From assembly GCA_964613075.1 (NCBI GenBank), contig CAZTFV010000017.1:1-18333 (forward strand): a DNA stretch of 18,333 nt, given 5' to 3'. Under the pieces are notes generated by a model. It was not told the origin of the DNA, ran no database searches, and saw nothing but the letters and a program-made list of their open reading frames with translations. Shown in pieces: positions 6,156-13,025 of the stretch (positions are counted from its first letter, which is position 1; each line of letters opens with the position of its first letter). The position numbers and the translations under genes were made by a program. Origin of the DNA: CAYWEP01 sp964613075 (lineage in GTDB: Bacteria > Patescibacteriota > Microgenomatia > Levybacterales > UBA12049).

Positions 6156-6860
6156 TTGCGGAATACTAAGAGGGTGCCCATCAAAAACACCATTAAAACC
6201 TATATAGAGAACGGGTATTACCACATCTACAATAGGGGTGTTGATAAAAGAGAAATTTTTCTTGCTGAACAAGACTGCATAGTATTTTTGTATTATCTTA
6301 AGCTGTACCTATCCTCTCCAGAAGTTCTAATGAAAGATCCATTTTTAACACCTCGGATGTTATTTAAGATTACAAATCTTAACTTAAGCAAAGAAGTTAA
6401 TCTACTGTCTTTCACCCTCATGCCGAATCACTTCCACTTACACGTAAAGCAATATATACCAGACGGTATCGAAAAATTAACGAGACGAGTACTAACTGCC
6501 TACGCGCAGCATTTCAATAAAAAATACAAGAGGGTTGGAACACTGTTTGAAAGCACATATAAAGCTGTGCTTGTAGATACAGACGAGCAGAATCTATATC
6601 TATCTTCATATATTCATAGAAACCCTATGCGCTTAAGTAATCCTAAATTTGATTTTATTCAGTTTTCCAGTTATCCATATTACCTCAGCCACATGAATGC
6701 TAATTGGTTGAAAACAGAAGAAGTACTATCTTATTTCAGAACTTCTAGAAGTACAAGTAAAAATGATCTTTTATCATATCAAAATTTCGTTGAGAGTTTT
6801 AAAGAAAAACCGGAATCGATGTTGGGCGGTATTACTCTAGAGAACGAAGACGATTATTGA
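6156..6860 (+). CDS. REP-associated tyrosine transposase (RAYT, Y1_Tnp / IS200-like)
   Basis: The family N-terminus is NGYYHIYNRGVDKREIF (residues 19-35). The HUH metal site is in LMPNHFHLHVKQ, with His92 and His94. A helix with RVLTAYAQHFNKKYKRVGTLFESTYKAVLV follows, and the catalytic tyrosine is Tyr148 or Tyr152 in NLYLSSYIHRNPMRL. RAYTs are single-copy domesticated relatives of IS200 TnpA that nick ssDNA at hairpin repeats and are thought to spread them. The start is uncertain: TTG at 6156 (234 residues) or GTG at 6174; no ATG lies before the family start. Palindromes sit 12 nt before the frame and directly after its TGA, the expected arrangement for a RAYT with its own repeats. No terminal IS repeats or ORF B are present. 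Confidence 0.9.
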   Translation: MRNTKRVPIKNTIKTYIENGYYHIYNRGVDKREIFLAEQDCIVFLYYLKLYLSSPEVLMKDPFLTPRMLFKITNLNLSKEVNLLSFTLMPNHFHLHVKQYIPDGIEKLTRRVLTAYAQHFNKKYKRVGTLFESTYKAVLVDTDEQNLYLSSYIHRNPMRLSNPKFDFIQFSSYPYYLSHMNANWLKTEEVLSYFRTSRSTSKNDLLSYQNFVESFKEKPESMLGGITLENEDDY

Positions 6861-6892
6861 CAAGGATACTCCTTGCATAAGGAGTATCCTTG
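6861..6892. repeat. RAYT-type palindrome, copy C (directly after the transposase stop)
   Basis: A 14-bp perfect stem (CAAGGATACTCCTT / AAGGAGTATCCTTG) with a 4-nt centre GCAT. It differs from copy A only in the middle (GCAT in place of GTAC). It begins at the base after the transposase TGA. Its right arm contains AAGGAG, an ideal SD, just before the next gene. Confidence 0.85.
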
Positions 6893-6901
6893 ATAGATTG
6901 T

Positions 6902-7330
6902 ATGGTTTTATCTGAAATACGCTCTACAGTTCCAAGAGAAGGTTTGCAATGGAAAAATGCTCATCACGTCGTATTAATGTTGGCTCCAAATATATTGCAC
7001 CCAATAAAACTCGCTGCGAACTTACGACATCCAATTCATGAGTTCGTATACACAAGTCACAAACAATATGCTGTTGATATGAGAGAAGGGGTAGAATATC
7101 ACGTTGTTGAACACAATTTTCTTGGCAGACTCGTTACTCTGGATGTTGTTACTCCAGATAGTTTTCCACGGGGATTTGTTCCTCGTGTAAAACAGTTATT
7201 TGACAGAAGGTACTATTACGGTCATGGCAGATACTTCCCACAACCATTTATGTTAGTTAATAGAACATTTGTAACTGATGGATTTAACCAAGAGGAATAC
7301 ATAAGGGAAGTAATAGACAACCACGCATGA
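6902..7330 (+). CDS. hypothetical protein, histidine-rich
   Basis: From the ATG at 6902 this is about 142 residues. A TTG at 6890, inside palindrome copy C and 5 nt after its AAGGAG, would add four residues. No membrane segment is visible. The protein has a notable number of His and aromatic residues (KNAHHVVLMLAPNILHP, LRHPIHEFVYTSHKQ, YHVVEHNF, FDRRYYYGHGRYFPQPFML). I do not recognise the family. The even mix of strands and charged loops looks like a real globular protein. Its position right after the RAYT and its repeat means that its original promoter or start may have been displaced by the insertion. Confidence 0.55.
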   Translation: MVLSEIRSTVPREGLQWKNAHHVVLMLAPNILHPIKLAANLRHPIHEFVYTSHKQYAVDMREGVEYHVVEHNFLGRLVTLDVVTPDSFPRGFVPRVKQLFDRRYYYGHGRYFPQPFMLVNRTFVTDGFNQEEYIREVIDNHA

Positions 7331-7331
7331 A

Positions 7332-7457
7332 GTGTGGGGTCGTCTGGTGGACGAAATTCGTACGTATTATATCAATGTTGAAAGCAAAGAGCGAGAGCTA
7401 CTGAAAGCACTTATTTTGAGGACAGAATCTTCACCTTCCCAAGCAACTTTTGCTTGA
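7332..7457 (+). CDS. possible small ORF
   Basis: A GTG-started frame (7332, or GTG at 7347) of 36-41 residues reads WGRLVDEIRTYYINVESKER, then ELLKALILRTESSPSQATFA, an amphipathic helical, protein-like sequence. It starts just after the TGA of the upstream gene in another frame, so it could be a small gene, a coupled ORF or the 3' remnant of something larger. No clear SD. The rest of the gap, 7458-7475, shows nothing. Confidence 0.28.
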   Translation: MWGRLVDEIRTYYINVESKERELLKALILRTESSPSQATFA

Positions 7458-7475
7458 CCTTTTACGTCACTAGCG

Positions 7476-8194
7476 TTATCTGAGGAGATCATAAACAAAC
7501 TTTGCACCTATTAGCAGGATTGCTATAAGTACTATTTTACGAAAACTATCTTGTGGTATTTTCTTCACGATCTGTTTTCCAGTAAAAGACCCTGCAAGGG
7601 CGATCACAAACAGGAATGGAATATACCAATAATACTGGCTGTTCAAAAATCCTTCAGCAAAGTAAACAGGAAGCCGTGTAAAGTCTACTGCTAAAGCTAT
7701 TGCAGCTGCGGTAGCAATATACTTTTCTTTCGGTAACCCAAACGCGGTTAAGAATGCTCCCCTTAGCGCTCCGCCAGTTCCAATGAGGCCAGCAAGAAAC
7801 CCGGATACTCCACCACCGAGAATTGTAGTAGGCAATGAGGGTTTTACTTTCAAGTCTTCTTTCCATAAGGAAACAGCGGAATAGAGAACCAAGAAGACCC
7901 CTAGAATACCCTTTAACGCATTTTGTGGTATGTATGCCACTAACAATGTCCAATAAGCGTCAATATAACGCTCGGAATGCCAAAAACCAGAAGCATGTGC
8001 CTGTCCAGTCCATGCTTGAAAAAGCTAACCCTCCCTATATTGCCAAAGATATGAAACAGTGCAACAAGTACCAGGGCTGTCTTGAAATCGAAGAAGAGTA
8101 GAGCAAGCGGCAGGAAAACAGTTGAAGAACCAAACCCGGCAATAGTCCCGATTATTTCAGCAAAAAACGCAGAGAGAAAGTATAAAACGTCCAC
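7476..8194 (-). pseudogene. TauE/SafE-family permease, frameshifted
   Basis: Two minus-strand frames join into one normal protein of about 240 residues with several hydrophobic segments. The first half (GTG 8194 to about 7950) runs MDVLYFLSAFFAEIIGTIAG to GIPSVILTLIG with a FGSST motif. The second half (from about 7947) runs LLVAYIPQNALKGILGVFLV to the end, with the second family repeat GGGVSGFLAGLIGTGGALRG. The family (sulfite exporter TauE/SafE, PF01925) moves small organosulfur or other anions across the membrane. Reading GGA-ACA in place of GGACA near 7948-7951 would restore one frame (LIG-TLLVAYIP), so a single base appears to be missing. No slippery heptamer is seen. It is a recent pseudogene or a sequencing error. 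Confidence 0.75.
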
Positions 8195-8200
8195 AAAATT

Positions 8201-8209
8201 AGTATATCA
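8201..8209 (-). promoter_or_regulatory. extended -10 promoter of the TauE-like gene
   Basis: TGA then TATACT (8209-8201 on the minus strand) is an extended -10. It ends 6 nt before the GTG at 8194, so the mRNA would be leaderless. It lies in the 41-nt gap after the DUF5666 gene. Confidence 0.5.
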
Positions 8210-8235
8210 AAATCGCGATGTTTCCTTGATTAGGT

Positions 8236-8643
8236 TTATTGCCTCACACGGAGCATTCCACCTATTGAAATATTTTGAGCTGTGATGCTTCCGTCTGAAT
8301 TTTCAGTTCCAAATGCTGCCACTTTCTCACCCGTTTTCAAATCGGATTTAGAACCCTCAGATGCTTTATTGATGATGGTTTGGTCTGACAAAATAACTAT
8401 TTTGCTACTTCCATTCTGCATTTTGACGGTGATGCTTTTATCGTCTTGGCTTATTATTTCACCATTAACAGGTCGTGCTCCTTGAAAATTACCTCTTCCT
8501 TGGAACTGCTGCCCATTTTGGCCGCCTCTAAATCCTGCAAAATTCGGACGCTGTCTTTGTTGATACTGCATACCGCCATAAAACGCAGCTACGGCTACAA
8601 TAAGTGCCATAACTACTGTAATAAGAATACTATTCTTCTTCAT
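8236..8643 (-). CDS. membrane-anchored DUF5666-like protein
   Basis: The product has 135 residues. The N-terminal basic stretch MKKNS is followed by one hydrophobic segment (about 6-24). Next comes a Gly/Gln/Arg/Phe-rich linker (about 28-58: RPNFAGFRGGQNGQQ and onward), then a compact beta-rich domain (about 59-126: NGEIISQDDKSITVKMQNGS, VILSDQTIINK, LKTGEKVAAFGT) matching the DUF5666 / OB-like pattern. An exported, membrane-tethered protein is expected; its ligand is unknown. A strong SD (GGAGGTGA) inside the last codons of the hydrolase gene lies 9 nt before the ATG, so it is the last co-transcribed gene of the exporter block. A sensor or chaperone role for the exporter would be inference from position. 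Confidence 0.75.
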   Translation of the reverse strand: MKKNSILITVVMALIVAVAAFYGGMQYQQRQRPNFAGFRGGQNGQQFQGRGNFQGARPVNGEIISQDDKSITVKMQNGSSKIVILSDQTIINKASEGSKSDLKTGEKVAAFGTENSDGSITAQNISIGGMLRVRQ

Positions 8644-8648
8644 TAAAA

Positions 8649-9731
8649 TTATTCACCTCCCTTCACATATTTCTCAAAAAAGGCTATCGAACGATCCATG
8701 GCTATACCAAAACTGTTTGTTAAGTTATGATCATCACCTTCATAAGAGTAGAATTCAACGGTCTTACCTGCCTCTTGAAGCTGACTATTTAATTTTTCTG
8801 AAAAACTAAAAGGCACATGAGAATCATCTTTTGCGTGATGTAGTTGAATAGGTCCTGAAATATCGTTGAGATATGAATTAGCAGAGATTGAGTTCCAAAA
8901 CTGGGGATTTTGTTCAGGCGTACCATACTGGTCAATAAGGTTTTGCCTCCATGAAGTTGCCCAATGCGGCGTGCTCCTTGGAATCAAGTCTCTCCTTCTC
9001 CAATTGTTGACTAAATCAGAGTAAGAACCAACTACTCCTGCCCAAATCACACCTGCTTTAATATCTTTAGAAATTACCATTGAGCGAAGAGTTATTCCTC
9101 CTCCCATCGAGTGTCCCCACATGCCTATCTTCTCATAATTTACAATTTGAGAAGATAGGCCCTGAGCTTGTCGAAGGGCTACCTCAGTTCCTTCTCTTTT
9201 CAAAGAAGCCAGAGCATTCAAAACATCAATCGTGTAGGCGTTAGAGCCATATCCTCCTTCTGCTTTTCCTTCGCTATTGCCATGCCCTCGGTAATCAGAC
9301 TTGAAAACTATATAGCCATTACCAGCAAAAGCATCAACATAAGCAACATAACGTTCAGTTGTCCGATACTGGTCAGGAGGAATAAACCCATGATTAAAAA
9401 TAATTACCGGCCAGCCGTTTTTGGGTTTTGTGTCTTGAGGAACAGTTAAAAGAGCATAGATTTTAAGACCATCAGATTTGTAAGAGGCAATATACTGATT
9501 GTAATTGCTTCCGGCAGGCAGGGTTTGCTCAATGGTAATATCGCTTCCTGGATAAGATTGTTGTCGCATATACTCTATTGAAAGAGGATGAAGGTTTTCT
9601 TCTAAACCGCCTTGATTTTCTCCTGGACCTGTTGGGGCTTGTTGGGTGTTTCTTAAAAACATAACCACCGCAAAGCCTGCGGTAATAACAAGAGTCAGTA
9701 TTCCGATGATTTTAATTAGTTTCTTATTCAT
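8649..9731 (-). CDS. membrane-anchored alpha/beta hydrolase (S9 / dipeptidyl-peptidase-like)
   Basis: The product has 360 residues. A single N-terminal hydrophobic segment (about 6-25) is followed by a Pro/Gly/Gln linker, then the hydrolase fold from about residue 80. Visible elements are the oxyanion strand VIIFNHGFIPP (109-119), SDYRGHGNSEG (145-155), the nucleophile elbow GHSMGG with Ser208, the acid in HHAKDDSHVP (Asp302 or Asp303), and His335 in GDDHNL. The closest match is the prolyl-oligopeptidase/dienelactone-hydrolase group; the substrate is unknown, but it should act outside the membrane. Residues about 184-195 (ALRQAQGLSSQ) come from a dispersed palindrome inserted in frame just before the nucleophile strand. 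The ATG overlaps the permease stop by 8 nt, so the two are translationally coupled. Confidence 0.85.
   Translation of the reverse strand: MNKKLIKIIGILTLVITAGFAVVMFLRNTQQAPTGPGENQGGLEENLHPLSIEYMRQQSYPGSDITIEQTLPAGSNYNQYIASYKSDGLKIYALLTVPQDTKPKNGWPVIIFNHGFIPPDQYRTTERYVAYVDAFAGNGYIVFKSDYRGHGNSEGKAEGGYGSNAYTIDVLNALASLKREGTEVALRQAQGLSSQIVNYEKIGMWGHSMGGGITLRSMVISKDIKAGVIWAGVVGSYSDLVNNWRRRDLIPRSTPHWATSWRQNLIDQYGTPEQNPQFWNSISANSYLNDISGPIQLHHAKDDSHVPFSFSEKLNSQLQEAGKTVEFYSYEGDDHNLTNSFGIAMDRSIAFFEKYVKGGE
9123..9180. repeat. dispersed palindrome (RQAQG type) plus 12-bp inverted repeat inside the hydrolase gene
   Basis: GCCCT...AGGGC at 9159-9179 encloses GAGCTTGTCGA, a palindrome found in many unrelated bacterial genomes and often translated as RQAQG. 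Next to it a perfect 12-bp inverted repeat, GCCTATCTTCTC (9123-9134) and GAGAAGATAGGC (9149-9160), shares its last bases. Both are in coding sequence and keep the frame. Confidence 0.7.
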
Positions 9732-10947
9732 ACCTTAATGCTTCAATTGGTTGTAAATTTGCGGCTTTTTGTGCCGGATACCAGCCGAAAAGAATTCCTA
9801 TCCCTGCTGAAACTACAAAAGCCAAAAGTATTGAACTTGGCGATATGACAAAAGGTGAGTTAGTGAAGTTCGTAATTATAAACGAAGCAAAAATTCCAAC
9901 GCCAATGCCGATAATTCCACCTGCAAAGGTGAGAATAATGGATTCTATTAAAAACTGGGTGATAATAACTTTCTTTTTTGCGCCAAGGGCTTTTCGCAAA
10001 CCTATCTCTCTTGTTCTTTCAGTAACAGTAACCAACATGATATTCATAATTCCGATTCCTCCCACCAGAAGTGAGATAGCAGCTACTCCTGCTAAAAGGG
10101 TTGTGAAAGTACCGGTTACCTGATTAACAGTATTTAAGATGTCTTGTTGATTAAAGATGGAAAAGTTAGCTTGAGTGGGATCATCCAGTTTATGTCTTGC
10201 TAAAAGCAAGTATCCAACTTCATTTTGCGCATCAACCATTACATCGCCGGACTTTGCCTCAAGGGCAATTGAGGTAAGATGGTCGGCACCGAATAATTGT
10301 TTTTGGGCTGTCGTGAGCGGTACCCAAACAGTATCATCCTGGTTTTGGAAACCTGTTCCGCCTTTTGAGGTCGTAATTCCAATAATAGTAAAAGTCTGGC
10401 CACTTATTCTTACTGTCTGGCCTATTGGACTTGCTCCTTCGCCAAAAAGGTTTGTCACGACGGTTGGACCGAGTACTGCTACTTTTGCTATGCTGTTAAC
10501 TTGTTGTTCACTGATGAAGTTACCTTGTGCCATAGTTACTTTTCTAATATCAGCATAAGTAGGTGTGGCTCCCATAACTTGCGTATTGGTGTTTGCTCTT
10601 CCGGTGGTTATTTGAGTTCTACTCGAATACTCCGGTGAAATTTTATTTATAGTTGTTATTTGAGGGGAGTTTTTAATAGCCTCTGCGTCCTCCATGGTTA
10701 ACGTAGTTCCTCCACCTGCCGCACCTCTAACTCCACCTTGGTTTTGTCCTGCCGGTTGAACTGTTAAGAGATTAGATCCTAAAGATTGAATTCGGGATTC
10801 TACGGATTTCTGACTGGCCTGTCCTAGAGAAATTAAAGCAATCACACTCCCTATGCCAATCACAATACCTAAAGTAGCAAGACCTGTTCTTAGTTTATTG
10901 ATCGTTAATGTTTGGACTGCCTCACTAATGATTTCCATGTACTCCAT
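9724..10947 (-). CDS. MacB-like ABC transporter permease (FtsX family)
   Basis: The product has 407 residues. An N-terminal membrane helix (about 19-42, LRTGLATLGIVIGIGSVIAL) is followed by a large extracytoplasmic MacB_PCD domain (about 45-275) with a Gly/Gln-rich loop at its start. The FtsX domain has three helices (about 284-310, 330-358, 372-394). ISLLVGGIGIMNIMLVTVTE and RTREIGLRKALGA are the family signature, the latter being the cytoplasmic coupling helix, and the C-terminus is YPAQKAANLQPIEALRYE. Such permeases use ATP in a mechanotransmission cycle to expel peptides, lipids or antibiotics with an adaptor protein. The ATG is 2 nt after the ATPase stop, with an AAAGGTGA SD about 10 nt upstream. 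Confidence 0.92.
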   Translation of the reverse strand: MEYMEIISEAVQTLTINKLRTGLATLGIVIGIGSVIALISLGQASQKSVESRIQSLGSNLLTVQPAGQNQGGVRGAAGGGTTLTMEDAEAIKNSPQITTINKISPEYSSRTQITTGRANTNTQVMGATPTYADIRKVTMAQGNFISEQQVNSIAKVAVLGPTVVTNLFGEGASPIGQTVRISGQTFTIIGITTSKGGTGFQNQDDTVWVPLTTAQKQLFGADHLTSIALEAKSGDVMVDAQNEVGYLLLARHKLDDPTQANFSIFNQQDILNTVNQVTGTFTTLLAGVAAISLLVGGIGIMNIMLVTVTERTREIGLRKALGAKKKVIITQFLIESIILTFAGGIIGIGVGIFASFIITNFTNSPFVISPSSILLAFVVSAGIGILFGWYPAQKAANLQPIEALRYE

Positions 10948-10948
10948 A

Positions 10949-11656
10949 TTATTTTTTCACCTTTCTTTGCTTATGTCCATTACCATCATTTACAACCTTT
11001 CCGTCTTTAATATGAATAATTCTTTTGGCGTGTTCGGCAATATCTGATTCGTGAGTAATCATCACGATGGTGTGACCTTCATCATTTAATTTCTGGAAAA
11101 TTGCCATAATTTCTTCAGCCTGTACGCTGGCTATATTTCCCGTTGGCTCATCTGCAAGTAAGATTGCAGGATTCATCGCCAAGCCCCGCGCAATTGCCAC
11201 CCTTTGTTGCTGACCACCTGATAATTGATTTGAGGTATGTTCCATCCTGTCTTCAAGCCCTACCATTTTCAAGTATTTTTTAGCTTTCTCTAATCTCTCT
11301 TCTTTTGGTATGTCCGCATAGGTCATCGGCAACATGACGTTTTGCAGGGCAGTTATTCTAGGGAGTAAATTAAAAGACTGGAACACGAAGCCTATTTTTT
11401 TATTTCGAATTTCAGCTAATTCATCGTCGTTTAGCTTACTCACACTTTGTCCATCCAAGATATACTCACCATTCGTTGGTGTATCTAGTGCTCCGAGGAT
11501 ATGCATGAGAGTAGACTTTCCAGACCCGGACGGCCCCATAATAGCTACAAATTCACCCTTGTTTATCTCAAAGGAAACATCAGCAAGGGCCACTGTTTCG
11601 ACTGCCCCAGTTCTATACACTTTGGAAAGATGTGTTGCTTGAATGATTGCATACAT
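10949..11656 (-). CDS. MacB/LolD-type ABC transporter ATPase
   Basis: The product has 235 residues and is a separate ATPase subunit of the exporter. Walker A is GPSGSGKST (41-49), the Q-loop is in FVFQSFNLLP (90-99), the signature is LSGGQQQR (145-152), Walker B is ILLADE (165-170), and the H-loop is His202 in MITHE. The D-loop, normally N-L-D-S, reads GNIASVQA, so the usual Asp is replaced by Ala. The insertion YADIPKEER is typical of the LolD/MacB group. It follows the adaptor gene by 3 nt with an AGAAGGT SD and precedes the permease. It may be fully active, since some relatives tolerate changes in the D-loop. Confidence 0.93.
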   Translation of the reverse strand: MYAIIQATHLSKVYRTGAVETVALADVSFEINKGEFVAIMGPSGSGKSTLMHILGALDTPTNGEYILDGQSVSKLNDDELAEIRNKKIGFVFQSFNLLPRITALQNVMLPMTYADIPKEERLEKAKKYLKMVGLEDRMEHTSNQLSGGQQQRVAIARGLAMNPAILLADEPTGNIASVQAEEIMAIFQKLNDEGHTIVMITHESDIAEHAKRIIHIKDGKVVNDGNGHKQRKVKK

Positions 11657-11659
11657 AGA

Positions 11660-12982
11660 TTACCTTCTAATTCCGCCTCCACCTGCACCACCGAATCCGC
11701 CCCTTCCTCCGAATCCGCCAAATGGCGATATGGTTCCTTGCCCTCCTGATCCAGTACCAGATGGGGTCGTTGTCCCTGTAATAACTACATCTCCCTCGTT
11801 AATCCCTGAAGTAATTTCAGTCTGGGTATCATTTGATTCACCAATCTCTATAGGTAGCGAAGTTATCTGGTTATTTCTCATTACTCTAACAGTCGATTGT
11901 CCGTTTGAGGTTTGAACCGCTGCTGAGGGGATTAAGATGACGTTATCTTTAATACTTGTAATAATGGTGGCATTAACAGCCATATTGGGATAGATATTGT
12001 CTAATGCTAAATCAAAAGTTATAGTTGTCGGATACGTCGTTACCCCGGAACTGACAGAGCCATTTGTATTGACTGTTGAAACCTTGCCGGTAAATGTCTT
12101 ATTTGGGAACGCGTCCAAGGTAAGTGTTACTTTTTGACCAGGCTTAACTTTTATTACATCGATCTCTGTTAGGTTTATGGTGGCTTGAAGACTGCTTTGT
12201 TCTACAATGATAGTTCCGACACTTTGGCTTGAGTTAGAACCTGTTGTAGTTGAAGAGGTTGTTTGGGTACTGCTAATGGGTAAGCCTGGTGTTAAAGTTA
12301 AACCAGATAGTTCTCCGGCCATAGGAGCAGTAATAGTTGAGGAAAGTTGAATATAGGAAAGCCACGAACTATTTAGAGAGGCTCGTGCCTGATTGATAAC
12401 ACCCTCTTGGTTTCTATAGTCTGCCTCAGCCTGTAACCATTCGGCATTTTCTATTATGTACTTTGGATCTGATTTATCAGCATCGCTCGGATTTGCTATT
12501 GCCCCTTTATCTGTCATAAATGCTTGATTTGCCTTAAACAACGCTGACTGAAGTGAATTTATCTTGGCTTGTGCGCTTTTGAGTGAATTCTGGACAGACA
12601 AATAACTTGCCCAAGCAGCAGCTTGTCTTTGCTGTGAATTTACATCAAGCGTAATTTCAGCGATCTTTTGTCCGGCGGTTACGGTATCTCCATCAGCAAC
12701 ATATACTTCTTTTACTATTCCGGTTGCTTGAGTGGTAATACTAACACTGCTTCCCTGAGAAATTGTTCCAGATGCAGAAACAGAAGTAATAAGAGTACCT
12801 TCCTCTGCCTGGGCGGTTTGGTATTGAGGCCGTTGGTTATTCGTACCTAAAATGCGCGGTATGGAAAACCACCCCAGGCCTAAAATAAGAGCTATAATAA
12901 TTATTTTCGTGACTAATGAGGCCTTTAGAAACCAATCCTTAAAACTAATCAGCTTTCCAAAAAGCGCTTTCATTATAGCCAT
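11660..12982 (-). CDS. MacA/HlyD-type periplasmic adaptor protein
   Basis: The product has 440 residues. One membrane anchor (about 25-42) is followed by the first half of the lipoyl/barrel region (TAQAEEGTLITSVSASGTIS, VKEVYVADGDTVTAGQKIAEI, about 56-112) and a coiled-coil hairpin (about 115-215, with a short insertion NPSDADKSDPKY). A second lipoyl strand (ITAPMAGELSGLTLTPGLPI) carries a Ser/Thr/Gln-rich loop. Then come the beta barrel and membrane-proximal domain (LQATINLTEIDVIKVKPGQK, AFPNKTFTGKVS, NVILIPSAAVQ) and a Gly/Phe/Arg-rich tail (about 415-440). It should connect the MacB-like permease to the cell exterior; no outer-membrane partner is present. The ATG at 12982 is chosen because a -10 box ends 8 nt upstream. 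Confidence 0.9.
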   Translation of the reverse strand: MAIMKALFGKLISFKDWFLKASLVTKIIIIALILGLGWFSIPRILGTNNQRPQYQTAQAEEGTLITSVSASGTISQGSSVSITTQATGIVKEVYVADGDTVTAGQKIAEITLDVNSQQRQAAAWASYLSVQNSLKSAQAKINSLQSALFKANQAFMTDKGAIANPSDADKSDPKYIIENAEWLQAEADYRNQEGVINQARASLNSSWLSYIQLSSTITAPMAGELSGLTLTPGLPISSTQTTSSTTTGSNSSQSVGTIIVEQSSLQATINLTEIDVIKVKPGQKVTLTLDAFPNKTFTGKVSTVNTNGSVSSGVTTYPTTITFDLALDNIYPNMAVNATIITSIKDNVILIPSAAVQTSNGQSTVRVMRNNQITSLPIEIGESNDTQTEITSGINEGDVVITGTTTPSGTGSGGQGTISPFGGFGGRGGFGGAGGGGIRR

Positions 12983-12990
12983 ACAAACAA

Positions 12991-13025
12991 ATTCTAAAGT
13001 GGGCAGCTTAAAAGCGGCTTAAAAA
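12991..13025 (-). promoter_or_regulatory. operator and promoter of the adaptor/ABC operon
   Basis: On the plus strand AGCTTAAAAG (13005-13014) and GGCTTAAAAA (13016-13025) are direct repeats in 11-bp phase. On the minus strand they precede a TAGAAT -10 (12996-12991) by 8 nt, and the -10 is 8 nt from the ATG at 12982. The repeats overlap the stop of the kinase gene (13019-13021) and take the place of the -35 box, as expected for an OmpR-family activator. Confidence 0.72.

Noticed and set aside
4740..6892. The three related palindromes as a CRISPR array
   Set aside because: They are about 0.8-1.4 kb apart with genes between, have no regular spacers and no cas genes; they fit RAYT-associated repeats.
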